Shown here one piece after another: positions 35,333-43,462 of a DNA stretch of 47,301 nucleotides. Numbering within the stretch: the stretch's first letter is position 1; each line of letters starts with the position of its first letter. The notes below the pieces were generated by a model. That model was not told the origin of the DNA, did no database searches, and was given only the letters and a program-made list of their open reading frames with translations. Position numbers and translations under genes: made by a program. Location: positions 1-47,301 of the IMG/VR virus record IMGVR_UViG_3300049457_000020. The stretch is one strand, 5' to 3'. The stretch is from a virus.

Positions 35333-36635
35333 CGGTCCGACCCCCTAACGCCGCGTTGACGGCGTGCATGTTCAGGACGTTGATTCCCACCCGCGAGAGG
35401 TGATCGAGCCGCACACTCGGATCAAGCCACACCGTGAAGCCGAGGGCGCGGGCGCGCTCGCAGAAGGCCCAGTCCTCGCTGAGGTAGTTCCACCCGCCCG
35501 CGAAGACGTCCTCCATCGGGTACGGCTGGAACATCGGCCAGAACGCCCATGGTTGGTTTGCGTGGCACAGCGGAAGCGTCTGCACCAGCTCAGCGACGAC
35601 CCGGCGATGCACGGCCAGGAAGCCGGTCGCGGCGTGGCGCACCTCGACGGGCGGGACGTCGGGCCCGAACGTGATGTCGCCGTGCAGGCCGCGCAGGGCC
35701 AGGTGCCCGCCGTCGCGGACCGGGTAGGCGGCCGACACGACGTCGAACCCCTCCCGGCAGCGCGCCACGATGCGCTCGGCGGCCTCGGGCTCGAACGCGA
35801 TGTCGTCGTCGACCATCAGGAAAACGTCGTCGTTGGTGGTCCGGTACCACGTCGAGACCGCGATGGCGCGGCTCCGGTCGATGAGCGCGTCACCGGCCTT
35901 GGTCGTGATGCGCCAGCCACGGGTCTGGAGCGCCATCAGGGACGACATCGTCGGGAGCGAGCAGTCGCGGTAGGCGCAGAGGAGTAGGCTGGCCCGCTGC
36001 GCCCCGACCAGCGCGAGCCGCTGCCAGACCCGCACGCCGTCGCGGCTGTCGAGCAGCTCGAAACCCAGCCCCTCCAGCGTCGGCCCCGGGAGCCAGCCGT
36101 GGTTTTCTTTCAGGATGAGCGGCGTCCAGACGTCGTGACTCGGGCACGTCTCGATGAGCACGACGCCGAGGCGCATCCTGCTCGCCCAGGAGGTCAGCCA
36201 CGCGCGAGCATCCGGCACGAGCGGCAGCACGTCGATGCAGAGGACCAGATCGGCCGCTTCAACCGGTGCCGGGGCGATGCCTGTCCAATACGTCGACCCG
36301 GGCAGCGCATGCACGTGAACATCGACGCCATCGGTCTGCTCGATGCCCGCAGCCCGGAGGGCGCGCAGGTCATGCCCCATCCCGCACCCAACATCGAGCA
36401 CCCGCTTGGCGTCGATGTTCCGCGCGACTCCGACCAGGAGGTCGGTCAGGGCGCGGCGCTCATCGGTGCGGTGCCGGGCCTCGATCTCGACGCCGAGCTC
36501 ATGGCTATCCCGGTAGAAGGCGGCGATGTCCTCGGGTGTCGTGGGCGCGCGGGCGTCCCACTCGGCCGCGAGCGCCTCGCGCGCTTGCTCGAGCGTCGGG
36601 ACGAGCTGATCGAGGCCAATCATCGCCGTGGGCAT
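35325..36635 (-). CDS. Methyltransferase-glycosyltransferase fusion
   Basis: 436 residues from ATG 36633-36635. Residues 70-210 form a class I methyltransferase: RVLDVGCGMGHDLRALRAAG, then TDGVDVHVH and ADLVLCIDVLPLVPDA. Residues about 215-430 are a GT-A glycosyltransferase: SLLLCAYRDCSLPTMSSLMA, the metal-binding DDD (VFLMVDDDIAFEPEAA), VVSAAYPVRDGGHLALRG and the acidic SEDWAFCERARAL. Joining SAM and nucleotide-sugar activities in one chain suggests it builds a methylated sugar. It lies between capsid-associated and connector genes. Confidence 0.8.
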   Translation of the reverse strand: MPTAMIGLDQLVPTLEQAREALAAEWDARAPTTPEDIAAFYRDSHELGVEIEARHRTDERRALTDLLVGVARNIDAKRVLDVGCGMGHDLRALRAAGIEQTDGVDVHVHALPGSTYWTGIAPAPVEAADLVLCIDVLPLVPDARAWLTSWASRMRLGVVLIETCPSHDVWTPLILKENHGWLPGPTLEGLGFELLDSRDGVRVWQRLALVGAQRASLLLCAYRDCSLPTMSSLMALQTRGWRITTKAGDALIDRSRAIAVSTWYRTTNDDVFLMVDDDIAFEPEAAERIVARCREGFDVVSAAYPVRDGGHLALRGLHGDITFGPDVPPVEVRHAATGFLAVHRRVVAELVQTLPLCHANQPWAFWPMFQPYPMEDVFAGGWNYLSEDWAFCERARALGFTVWLDPSVRLDHLSRVGINVLNMHAVNAALGGRTDA

Positions 36636-36644
36636 CGGAGCGGC

Positions 36645-37079
36645 TTACCCCTCCGCGATCTTGACGACCTGGAGCGCCGTCTGAGTCGGCGGAAGCAGAC
36701 CCGAGCGGCGGTAGAGGCTCGCGGTCGCGGCGACCGCGACCGACGCGGCGGCGGACGTGAGCACGAGCTTGAGGTAGCGCTGCGCGGGTCGGTAGACGTC
36801 GATGACCGCCACGCTGTTCGAGTTCGCGGCGCTCGACGTGACCTGCACCAGGGCGGCGCCCGTGATGTTCGTGCTCGTGGTGAACGCCGACGCGCTGTCC
36901 CGCTTGACGTAGGCGTCGAGCGTCGCGGCCGAGAGCAGCGCCCCGATCGAGATCTCGAACCGGACCCCATCGTAGCCGAGCGTGTCGACGAGGGTCCCGG
37001 CCGTCGCCGCCGCGGGGAGCGCCCCGACCGGGAAGGCCGGGACCAGTAGGGTTCGGTCGCTCAGGCTGTCGTGCTGCAT
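36645..37079 (-). CDS. Capsid-associated virion protein
   Basis: 144 residues from ATG 37077-37079. All-beta, Ala/Thr/Val-rich (VDTLGYDGVRFEISIGALLS, TTSTNITGAALVQVTSSAAN, LKLVLTSAAASVAVAATASL). It lies directly after the capsid gene where decoration or head-fiber proteins are usual. It may be the acceptor for the sugar enzymes that follow, which is speculation. Confidence 0.65.
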   Translation of the reverse strand: MQHDSLSDRTLLVPAFPVGALPAAATAGTLVDTLGYDGVRFEISIGALLSAATLDAYVKRDSASAFTTSTNITGAALVQVTSSAANSNSVAVIDVYRPAQRYLKLVLTSAAASVAVAATASLYRRSGLLPPTQTALQVVKIAEG

Positions 37080-37106
37080 CGCAGTTCCTCCTTAGTGGCC
37101 CCGGAC

Positions 37107-38642
37107 TCAGACCGCGCCGACGCGCAGCGCGTCGCCGTTCCAGACGTCACCGCCGACGCGCTCCCAGAGGATGATCCCGGTCTGGTCGGTGTCGGCGTAG
37201 CGCTCGCGGAGCACGGTCGAGGTGATCTGGGCGCGCTGGCCAATGATGTAGCCCGAGGCCAGGTTGCCGAAGAGCAGCACCCGGTTGGTGTCGGTGCCGT
37301 CGTTGGGGATGAAGTCACTGTTCTCGATCGGGTAGTCGAGCAGCGACCGCGGCGCGGCGGCGAACTGGCTGCCCGAGCCCGCCGGCCACAGGAACCGGCC
37401 CTGGAAGTCCACCAGCTTGCGGATCTTGCCCTCGATCGCGCGTCTGGAGTAGACCTTCGCTCCGGAGAGGTACTGCGCCGGCAGCGCGTAGATCAGGTCG
37501 ATCAGCTTGGGGGCCGATCCCGCGGCCGAGGTCGTGTTCGAGATCGTGTTCGCGGTCGAGCCCTCGACGTCGATGGCGGTCGGGACGGCACCGGAGATCA
37601 GCGCGCCGGTCGGCTGGAGGTTGCCGCTGCCGACGAAGAACGCCATGTCCTCGACCAGCCCCATGTTCTCGCCGCCGTTGGTCGCCAGGAAGGCGAGCAC
37701 GTTGGCCGCCGAGTCGGCGATGAAGTCGTTCGAGAGCCGGGTCTGGACGCGGAGCTTACGGATCGGCACGTCGAACTCGCTGAAGACCGGGTCCTTGTCG
37801 GCCTGGCTCGGGACCTCGCCGACCCAGGAGCCCACGAAGCCGGACGAGAAGACCGAGCCACCGCCGGCCGCGAGGCCACCCTCCGTCGCGGCCGCCGCCG
37901 ACACGGTCGGCCACTTGAGCACGTCGCGGCTGGTGGCCTGGATGCGGGCGTTCCGCCGGAAGACGGCGACCTGCGCCGTGCGGGCGAGCACCTCGGCCTG
38001 CACGTCGGGCGGGACCAGGAAGCCACCGGCCTGATCGAGCCCCTCGCTCAAGGCCTTCTGTTCGCTGGCGGTCATGAACGAGAGGACGCCCATCCCGACC
38101 GGGACGCGGGCGCTCATGAGGATCATTCGCTCGTAGGACTTGCGGTACTCGGGCTTGAAGCTGTGCCGCGTCGTCTCGTAGAAGCGACGGAGCTCCGGGT
38201 TGTCGTCCGGGAGCGGCCCCCAGAGCACGTCCTCACCGAACATCGGAACTGGGCCGAGTTGCTTGGTCGTGCCGTCGGCGAAGACGTACGTTTCACCGAG
38301 GCGCGAATGCGGGGCGTAGACGATGCCGCCCTTGAACTCCCAGCCCTGCCGGGCGAGCGCCTTCTTGTCCTCCGGCTCGTCGTCGCCGACGCCGCCCGAG
38401 CGCGGGATGCCCTTGTAGTCGGGCCGCTCGAGGTAATCGTGCGCCCGGTCCAGCGCGGTCTTGCGGTCGACCGCCTTGCGCTCGTCGTCGATCTGGCCCT
38501 TCAGCTCGGCGCAGCGGGCGAGGAGCGCGTCGACCTCGACGGCCTTCTCGGCGGTGATGCCGGCCTTGTGCTGCTCCGAGATCGTCCTCGCCTTGGTCAG
38601 CGTCTCCTCGTATTCGTCGCGGAGCGCCTTCAGGTCGGCCAC
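37107..38642 (-). CDS. Major capsid protein (HK97 fold)
   Basis: 511 residues from GTG 38640-38642, with GGAGGTGA 5 bases upstream. Residues 1-75 are a coiled coil (DLKALRDEYEETLTKARTIS, ALLARCAELKGQIDDERKAV), the scaffold-like delta domain removed by the protease. The HK97 core follows: GGFLVPPDVQAEVLARTAQV, FRRNARIQATSRDVLKWPTV, FSEFDVPIRKLRVQTRLSND, MAFFVGSGNLQPTGAL and a C-terminal ITSTVLRERYADTDQTGIIL. The start overlaps the protease stop by 13 bases. Confidence 0.92.
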   Translation of the reverse strand: MADLKALRDEYEETLTKARTISEQHKAGITAEKAVEVDALLARCAELKGQIDDERKAVDRKTALDRAHDYLERPDYKGIPRSGGVGDDEPEDKKALARQGWEFKGGIVYAPHSRLGETYVFADGTTKQLGPVPMFGEDVLWGPLPDDNPELRRFYETTRHSFKPEYRKSYERMILMSARVPVGMGVLSFMTASEQKALSEGLDQAGGFLVPPDVQAEVLARTAQVAVFRRNARIQATSRDVLKWPTVSAAAATEGGLAAGGGSVFSSGFVGSWVGEVPSQADKDPVFSEFDVPIRKLRVQTRLSNDFIADSAANVLAFLATNGGENMGLVEDMAFFVGSGNLQPTGALISGAVPTAIDVEGSTANTISNTTSAAGSAPKLIDLIYALPAQYLSGAKVYSRRAIEGKIRKLVDFQGRFLWPAGSGSQFAAAPRSLLDYPIENSDFIPNDGTDTNRVLLFGNLASGYIIGQRAQITSTVLRERYADTDQTGIILWERVGGDVWNGDALRVGAV

Positions 38643-39787
38643 AAACTCACCTCCATCAACTTGACCTGGCGCCGCGCGTACTCCGCGGCGGCCTTGCCTT
38701 CCTCGTCCCGATCGGCGTACTCGCCCCACTTCTCCAGCGCCGCCAGGGAGTCGATGACCGTGCGGAGCTGCTGGCGCATCTGGGCCTGCATCCGCGCGCC
38801 CGTCTTCGTGTCGATGCGCAGCTGCAGCATCGCCTTCTGCTCGTCGGCGACCTCCTCGGCCAGGGCCGCGAGCCGGTGCGCCTGGATCAGGAGCCCCGGC
38901 GCGGCGCCGGCGGCCCAGATCGGATGGTCGGCGTCGTCGTGGCCGGCGGCGTGCCGCAGTAGGTGCGGCAGCGCCTTGACCCCGACCTCCGACCGGTCCT
39001 CCACCGCCGCGTCGACGGCCACGCGGAGCATGTCCGGGTCGAGGGCGCCGTCGGGGCCGTGATGCGGGAAATGGCGCTTCGCCCGCGGGATCGTCTTGCG
39101 CTCGGTGTCGAGTTCACCCGGCTCGACGAAGGCGAAGGCGCTGTTGGGGAGCGCGTCGATGTCCATCGGTCCTCCGTTCGCCGTGCGCGGCGCGCGTCCG
39201 TCCTCGAGGTCGAGATCGTCGAGCGCGTCCGCGAGTCCCGGATCGACGGTCGCGAGCGCCTTGATCGCGCGGACGCCGAGGGTGCGCGGCTCGGCCGGCG
39301 TCGGCGTCAAGGAGAACTCGGCGACCGGCCAGGACGTGATCCGGCTCCGGCCACCGGCCGCTTTCACCCGGCCGACGAGGTAGCTGACCGCGCCGCTCGA
39401 CCAGCCGAGGACGCCCTGATCCACCAGGTGGCGGATCGCGTCGGCGTACCGCTTCGCGGCGGTGATCTGTGCCTCGATCCAGAGACCGACCTCGTCGACA
39501 CGCTTCGCGTCGACCCGACCGACGACGACGGACTTGAGCGCGCCCTCCTGGCCGTGCTGGTAGAGCACCATCGGGCTCTGGGTCAGCCGGTCGAACCAGA
39601 AGTCGGTCTCGGCGGTGAAGAAGTCGCCAGACAGATCCTGGCCGTCCCAGACCACGCCGTAACCGCCGACGCGGAAGCCGTCCTTGGTCGCGCCAAGGAT
39701 CTTGACCTGGTGCTGGCTCGCGGCTGTCGGCAACGAAAAAGCCCCCGAGAACCGCGGTTCCGGGGGCCACGATGCGGCGAGGGCCAC
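38630..39787 (-). CDS. Prohead protease with C-terminal scaffold-like part
   Basis: 385 residues if the most upstream start (GTG/ATG at 39785-39787) is used. A terminator-like hairpin lies inside the first 20 codons, so a TTG at 39733 may be the true start. HK97-type serine protease core: GGYGVVWDGQDLSGDFFTAE, MVLYQHGQEG (His), DEVGLWIEAQI, ADAIRHLVDQGVLGWSSGAV (Ser) and SWPVAEFSLTPTPAEPRT. Residues about 230-385 are helical and charged, like a fused scaffold. It trims the capsid delta domain during head maturation. Confidence 0.85.
   Translation of the reverse strand: MALAASWPPEPRFSGAFSLPTAASQHQVKILGATKDGFRVGGYGVVWDGQDLSGDFFTAETDFWFDRLTQSPMVLYQHGQEGALKSVVVGRVDAKRVDEVGLWIEAQITAAKRYADAIRHLVDQGVLGWSSGAVSYLVGRVKAAGGRSRITSWPVAEFSLTPTPAEPRTLGVRAIKALATVDPGLADALDDLDLEDGRAPRTANGGPMDIDALPNSAFAFVEPGELDTERKTIPRAKRHFPHHGPDGALDPDMLRVAVDAAVEDRSEVGVKALPHLLRHAAGHDDADHPIWAAGAAPGLLIQAHRLAALAEEVADEQKAMLQLRIDTKTGARMQAQMRQQLRTVIDSLAALEKWGEYADRDEEGKAAAEYARRQVKLMEVSLWPT
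39736..39767 (-). terminator. Intrinsic terminator-like hairpin at the protease start
   Basis: On the minus strand GCCCCCG pairs with CGGGGGC (39761-39767 with 39741-39747) around the palindrome GAACCGCGGTTC, followed at once by TTTTT (39736-39740). This is a textbook Rho-independent terminator shape, yet it lies within the open frame before the protease domain. It could reduce read-through from packaging genes into head genes. Confidence 0.55.
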
Positions 39788-39845
39788 GCGACCCGTGAAG
39801 GGGTCGCAGGGAGATTAGAGCGTCGGCGTCACCCTGTCAACACGG

Positions 39846-40055
39846 CTAGCTCAACGGGTTGCAGTTCTCGGCCTTGCACCTCGAGCACCGGATCTCCCAT
39901 GGCCGCGTCGCCCGCCAGGCCAGGATGCGCTTACACCGCCAGCATGTCGGGTTGGCGTCTGTCACCGTCGCCACAATCGCCGCGGCCGGCGTCACCGTGG
40001 CCACCGCGATGCGCGGCCGCGCCGTCGCCGGGAGGTCGACGAGATGTTCGCTCAT
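39846..40055 (-). CDS. Com-like zinc-binding protein
   Basis: 69 residues from ATG 40053-40055 (ATGA overlap). The C-terminal 35 residues match phage Mu Com: CWRCKRILAW, then EIRCSRCKAEN, four Cys for one zinc with the IRC-x-x-C-K-x-x-N ending. In Mu, Com opens the mom mRNA for translation. Here no mom gene follows; the next gene is the prohead protease. The N-terminal half (IAVATVTPAAAIVATVTD) is unlike Com. Confidence 0.7.
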   Translation of the reverse strand: MSEHLVDLPATARPRIAVATVTPAAAIVATVTDANPTCWRCKRILAWRATRPWEIRCSRCKAENCNPLS

Positions 40056-40759
40056 AGTCCCCGCTCCACAATCGGCGCGCTGGCCCGCACGCAGTTCGGG
40101 TGGCTGATCGGGTAACGCGCTGCCTCAGCGAGGGTCCGGACGCTGCCGTTGGCCTTGTCCGCGTCGCCGTGGCTCGTCCAGCCGCAGCCGGCACCGTCGA
40201 GGATCCGAACACGCGTGACGCCGGCGCGTCCGTAGCGATCGTGGGCGGTCGCCTGCCAGACGAGCGCCGTCTCCGTGCGCGCGATGGTGTAGGCACGCCC
40301 TCGGTACGTTTCAGCGACGACAGCTCGCAGGCCCCGGAACCCGTCGACCGGCGCGCCCCGGGCGATCACGCTCGGGTGGTAGCCTCGGGCGATCCCCTCG
40401 GCGACGACGCGCCGGACCGCGTTCCTGGTCTCCTCGGTCATCATCCGGGCCCGGGCGCCCACATCGGCCAGGATCGCGCGCAGGCGGTGCACGTCCCCGG
40501 GGTCGGGGTGAGCACCCAGGAGCGCCGCCGTCGCCGCGTCGGCCGCCGCGACGATCGCGCGCACGTGCGGATCGAACAGCAGCATCAGGCGCACCGTCCA
40601 CTCGTCCGGGATCGGCACCGCGCCGAGGAGGTAGAGGGCGACCGCATGGGCGGCCTGGTGGTCGAAGTAGCGGCCCAGCGCGCCGGCCAGACGCGCGGCG
40701 AGGCGGTCCTGCGCGAATCGACCGCGCAGCACGGCGGCGGCGAACGGGTCAGCGCGCAC
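40052..40759 (-). CDS. MuF/SPP1 gp7-like minor head protein
   Basis: 235 residues from GTG 40757-40759, overlapping the portal end. Helical N-terminus, then the MuF signature: YTIARTETALVWQATAHDRY, VTRVRILDGAGCGWTSHGDA, SVRTLAEAARYPISHPNC. Proteins of this family sit in the head by the portal and may be ejected with DNA. Confidence 0.85.
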   Translation of the reverse strand: MRADPFAAAVLRGRFAQDRLAARLAGALGRYFDHQAAHAVALYLLGAVPIPDEWTVRLMLLFDPHVRAIVAAADAATAALLGAHPDPGDVHRLRAILADVGARARMMTEETRNAVRRVVAEGIARGYHPSVIARGAPVDGFRGLRAVVAETYRGRAYTIARTETALVWQATAHDRYGRAGVTRVRILDGAGCGWTSHGDADKANGSVRTLAEAARYPISHPNCVRASAPIVERGL

Positions 40760-42098
40760 GGCCGTTCGCTGGCGTGCCGTTGCTGCTCCCGCTGCTCTGG
40801 TAGACCGCGCTCTGGTCCGCCGCGGCCTGATCCACCGGCGTCGGCGCGGGGAGCGCCGTGGGCGGCGTCTCCTCGCTCGAGAGCGTCGGGATCAGGCTCG
40901 AGGGGACGTAGTAGGTGCCTTCCTGGTCCGGCTCCTCCGGGTAGCCGAGCTTGACGCGCGCCTCCTCCCGCGTGATCGCGCCCCTGCTCAGCTGGTCGAG
41001 CACGCGGACGCTGAGCTTGTCGACGTCCTCCGACAGGGCGCGGACGTCCGACATGTCGAACGCGAGCCGGTCGAAGTCGCCGTACTCGTCCTTGAAGCCG
41101 AGCGTGAGCTGGGCGGCGATCTCCTTGTAGAGCGGCGCGAGCGTCAGCTCCCAGAACAGCTCCTTGTCCGATACCCGGTTGGCGTAGCTACTCGACTGCT
41201 GGCCGAGGCGGGTGCCGACCAGGCTGGGCGGCACGCCGAACGGCATCAGGATGCGCGCCTCGTTGATCTCGTCGAGGTCGCCGAGGCCGGCGCCGGAGTC
41301 GCCGAGCGGCAGCGCCATCGGCTGGTACGTGGCCTGGCCGCCGTCGATCACGAGCAGGCGGTGCCAGCCGTCCTTGCCGCCGTACTGCTGGCGGTAGCGC
41401 GAGCGGATCATCTCGCGCTCCTGCTCGTTGACGCTCTTGACGATGTTCAGGAGCCCGGCCGGCACACCGGCGTTGGTGAAGAACGCGGTCACGAACGCGC
41501 GCGCCCAGTTGTCGAGGTCGACGCGACCGGCCAGGACGGCCAGCGGTGGCAAGCCGTAGAACTCGGACGACTGATTGGCGAGTGGGTTGCGCGCCTTGAC
41601 GTGGACGACGTCCTCCGCCGGCCAGTGGAACGTCTCGGCGCCGACGCGGTACTCGTAGCCGCGCACGAAGCGCTGCCGGTCCGGGACCACGAACACGCGA
41701 TCGGGCCTGGGGAGCCACAGCTCGACGATCTTGCCGGCGGCCGAACGGACCTTCTCGATGTAGGCGTTGCCCGCGATCGACCGGTACATCACGATGCTGG
41801 CGACCATCGAGTAGTTGTCGAGGTAGGGGTTGGGCCCGTTCCAGAGATCGATGAGCGGGTGACCCTCGATCTTCTCGTCGCCGCGGTAGGCGCACAGGCG
41901 CGGCTCGGCGGCCGAGGTCGCCAGCATCTCGACGGCGGCGTAGACCAGCTCGTTCTGGCCGTAGCCCTCCCGGGCGAAGCGCTCGTACGAGTAGGCCGGG
42001 ATCTGAGCGACGCCCTCGGTGCCGACCGGGACCGTCGCGGAGACGGCCTGCTGCCGGCCGGGACGAAGCGCCTTGATGCTCTCGCGCAGGATGCCCAC
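40749..42098 (-). CDS. Portal protein (HK97/lambda-like)
   Basis: 449 residues from GTG 42096-42098, chosen over longer in-frame options because it overlaps the stop of the small membrane gene. It has portal features: NELVYAAVEMLATSAAEPRL, HPLIDLWNGPNPYLDNYSMV, GNAYIEKVRSAAGKIVELWL, RPDRVFVVPD, IHVKARNP-like VVHVKARNPLANQSSEFYGL and MPFGVPPSLVGTRLGQQSSS. The Pro/Ser-rich tail is likely flexible. It forms the dodecamer ring through which DNA enters the head. Confidence 0.9.
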   Translation of the reverse strand: MGILRESIKALRPGRQQAVSATVPVGTEGVAQIPAYSYERFAREGYGQNELVYAAVEMLATSAAEPRLCAYRGDEKIEGHPLIDLWNGPNPYLDNYSMVASIVMYRSIAGNAYIEKVRSAAGKIVELWLPRPDRVFVVPDRQRFVRGYEYRVGAETFHWPAEDVVHVKARNPLANQSSEFYGLPPLAVLAGRVDLDNWARAFVTAFFTNAGVPAGLLNIVKSVNEQEREMIRSRYRQQYGGKDGWHRLLVIDGGQATYQPMALPLGDSGAGLGDLDEINEARILMPFGVPPSLVGTRLGQQSSSYANRVSDKELFWELTLAPLYKEIAAQLTLGFKDEYGDFDRLAFDMSDVRALSEDVDKLSVRVLDQLSRGAITREEARVKLGYPEEPDQEGTYYVPSSLIPTLSSEETPPTALPAPTPVDQAAADQSAVYQSSGSSNGTPANGRAR

Positions 42099-42256
42099 TA
42101 GAGCCCTCCGATCAGGCGGAATAGCCACACCGCCGCGCCGAGCACGACCGCTGCCCAGAGCACGGCGACGCTCACGGCCAGCATGCCTAGGACAATCCGC
42201 AGGTCGTCGTGGTCCATCGTCACCATCCAATCGTGGGGCGCTCGTGATCGAGCCAT
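42098..42256 (-). CDS. 52-residue single-span membrane protein
   Basis: ATG 42254-42256 (later ATG codons are possible), directly before the terminase stop end, and its TAG overlaps the portal GTG (TAGTG). One hydrophobic segment (about 18-46: IVLGMLAVSVAVLWAAVVLG, then AAVWLF) follows an Asp/His-rich start. The exact joins to terminase and portal genes support it. Function unknown; membrane proteins here are unusual. Confidence 0.55.
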   Translation of the reverse strand: MARSRAPHDWMVTMDHDDLRIVLGMLAVSVAVLWAAVVLGAAVWLFRLIGGL

Positions 42257-43462
42257 CTACATCGCCCAGACCGAGGCGCGGTGGCCGGCCTGCTGGACGA
42301 CCAGGGCGAGCGCGCAGACGCAGTCGTCGTGCATCCCCTCCGGGGCCGAGTAGCGCACGCCGGTTCGGGTGTACTGGTACTCGAACGCCTCGAGCTCGTG
42401 CCGGATCACACCGTCCGGGAAGACAACATGCCCCTGCTGGATCGCCAGGGCGAGACCCTCCATCAACTGCTGCTTACTCGGTCCCGTGAACTTGAACCCC
42501 TCGGCCTTGGACCCGGCGCGCTTCTGGAGCGCCTCGAGGATCGGATCCCCGACGCCGGTCGAGTCGACCAGCGTGGGGACGCCGGTGGTGCGCGCCGCCA
42601 CGGCCGTGACGGTGTCCTCCCAGGGGCGCTGGAAGCGGTCGAAGGCGCAGACGCGGTGCATCACGTCCAGGCCAACGACGACCGTCCAGTCCACGGACTT
42701 GGCCAGGTCGACACCGAAGGCGATCGGCGCGCCCTCGCCGAACGGGCCGACGCAGGCCGCGATGGCGTCGAGGCCGAAAGGGTTGCCGCCGTCGTCGGAG
42801 GGTTCGGCGTAGTACAGCTCGCGGAAGATCGCCTCGGGCAGGACGCGCTTCGCGTCCTCGATCTCGTCCGGGACCAGGACGCCGCCCTCGATGGCGTCGT
42901 CGGCGGTGAGCTTCGCGTAGTGCATGCCCGGTTCGCCGGCCTCGGCCCGACGCGCCAGCCGGTAGCACCAATTCTTACGCCCCCGCACGTTGCCGATGAT
43001 CCGCACCGGCGCCCGCGTTGCGGTGAGGGTGGAGCGCACGGCGTGCCACGACTCCTCGCGCACGCGGGACGCCTCATCGATCACCGCGCCGTAGACGTCC
43101 TCGCCGTAGAGATTGTCCGGTCGCTCGGCCGATTTGAAGCAGATCCGCGCCCCGTTGAGGAGCGTCACCGTCATGTCCGTCTCGTTGAACGTGAACTGGC
43201 CGGCGACCAGGCCGCGCTTGGTTCTCCGGTAGCCAATCGCCGCCTGCGGGTAGACGGGGGCGATCCACCAGAAGCTGCGGCCCGGCTTCCCGTGCAACCA
43301 TGCCTGCTCGACCAGCCAGGCGATGCAGCCGACCGTCTTGCCCGCCTTCGTGCTGGCCTCGACGACGCCGTACCGCTCGCCATGGAAGAGGGCGGCCTGC
43401 TGGGCGGCGTAGAGCCACGGCCGGTGGTACTCGACGCGGCGTGCTTCCTCTTGGGCGATCAT
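42257..43462 (-). CDS. terL: Terminase large subunit
   Basis: 401 residues from ATG 43460-43462, overlapping the small subunit stop (ATGA). ATPase domain: Walker A ASTKAGKT (36-43), Walker B AVIDE (126-130, Asp129 Glu130) and coupling IIGNVRG. Nuclease domain of RNase-H fold: FGVDLAKSVDWTVVVGLD (Asp252), LVDSTGVGDP (Asp300) and MHDDCVCALAL (Asp379/380). It cuts concatemers and drives DNA into the prohead. Somewhat short but with all parts present. Confidence 0.93.
   Translation of the reverse strand: MIAQEEARRVEYHRPWLYAAQQAALFHGERYGVVEASTKAGKTVGCIAWLVEQAWLHGKPGRSFWWIAPVYPQAAIGYRRTKRGLVAGQFTFNETDMTVTLLNGARICFKSAERPDNLYGEDVYGAVIDEASRVREESWHAVRSTLTATRAPVRIIGNVRGRKNWCYRLARRAEAGEPGMHYAKLTADDAIEGGVLVPDEIEDAKRVLPEAIFRELYYAEPSDDGGNPFGLDAIAACVGPFGEGAPIAFGVDLAKSVDWTVVVGLDVMHRVCAFDRFQRPWEDTVTAVAARTTGVPTLVDSTGVGDPILEALQKRAGSKAEGFKFTGPSKQQLMEGLALAIQQGHVVFPDGVIRHELEAFEYQYTRTGVRYSAPEGMHDDCVCALALVVQQAGHRASVWAM

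Noticed and set aside
37071-39062. Long plus-strand open frame of about 660 codons
   Set aside because: It is the complement of the capsid and protease genes; low-complexity Arg/Asp-rich product, no ribosome site, and the minus-strand frames have clear families.
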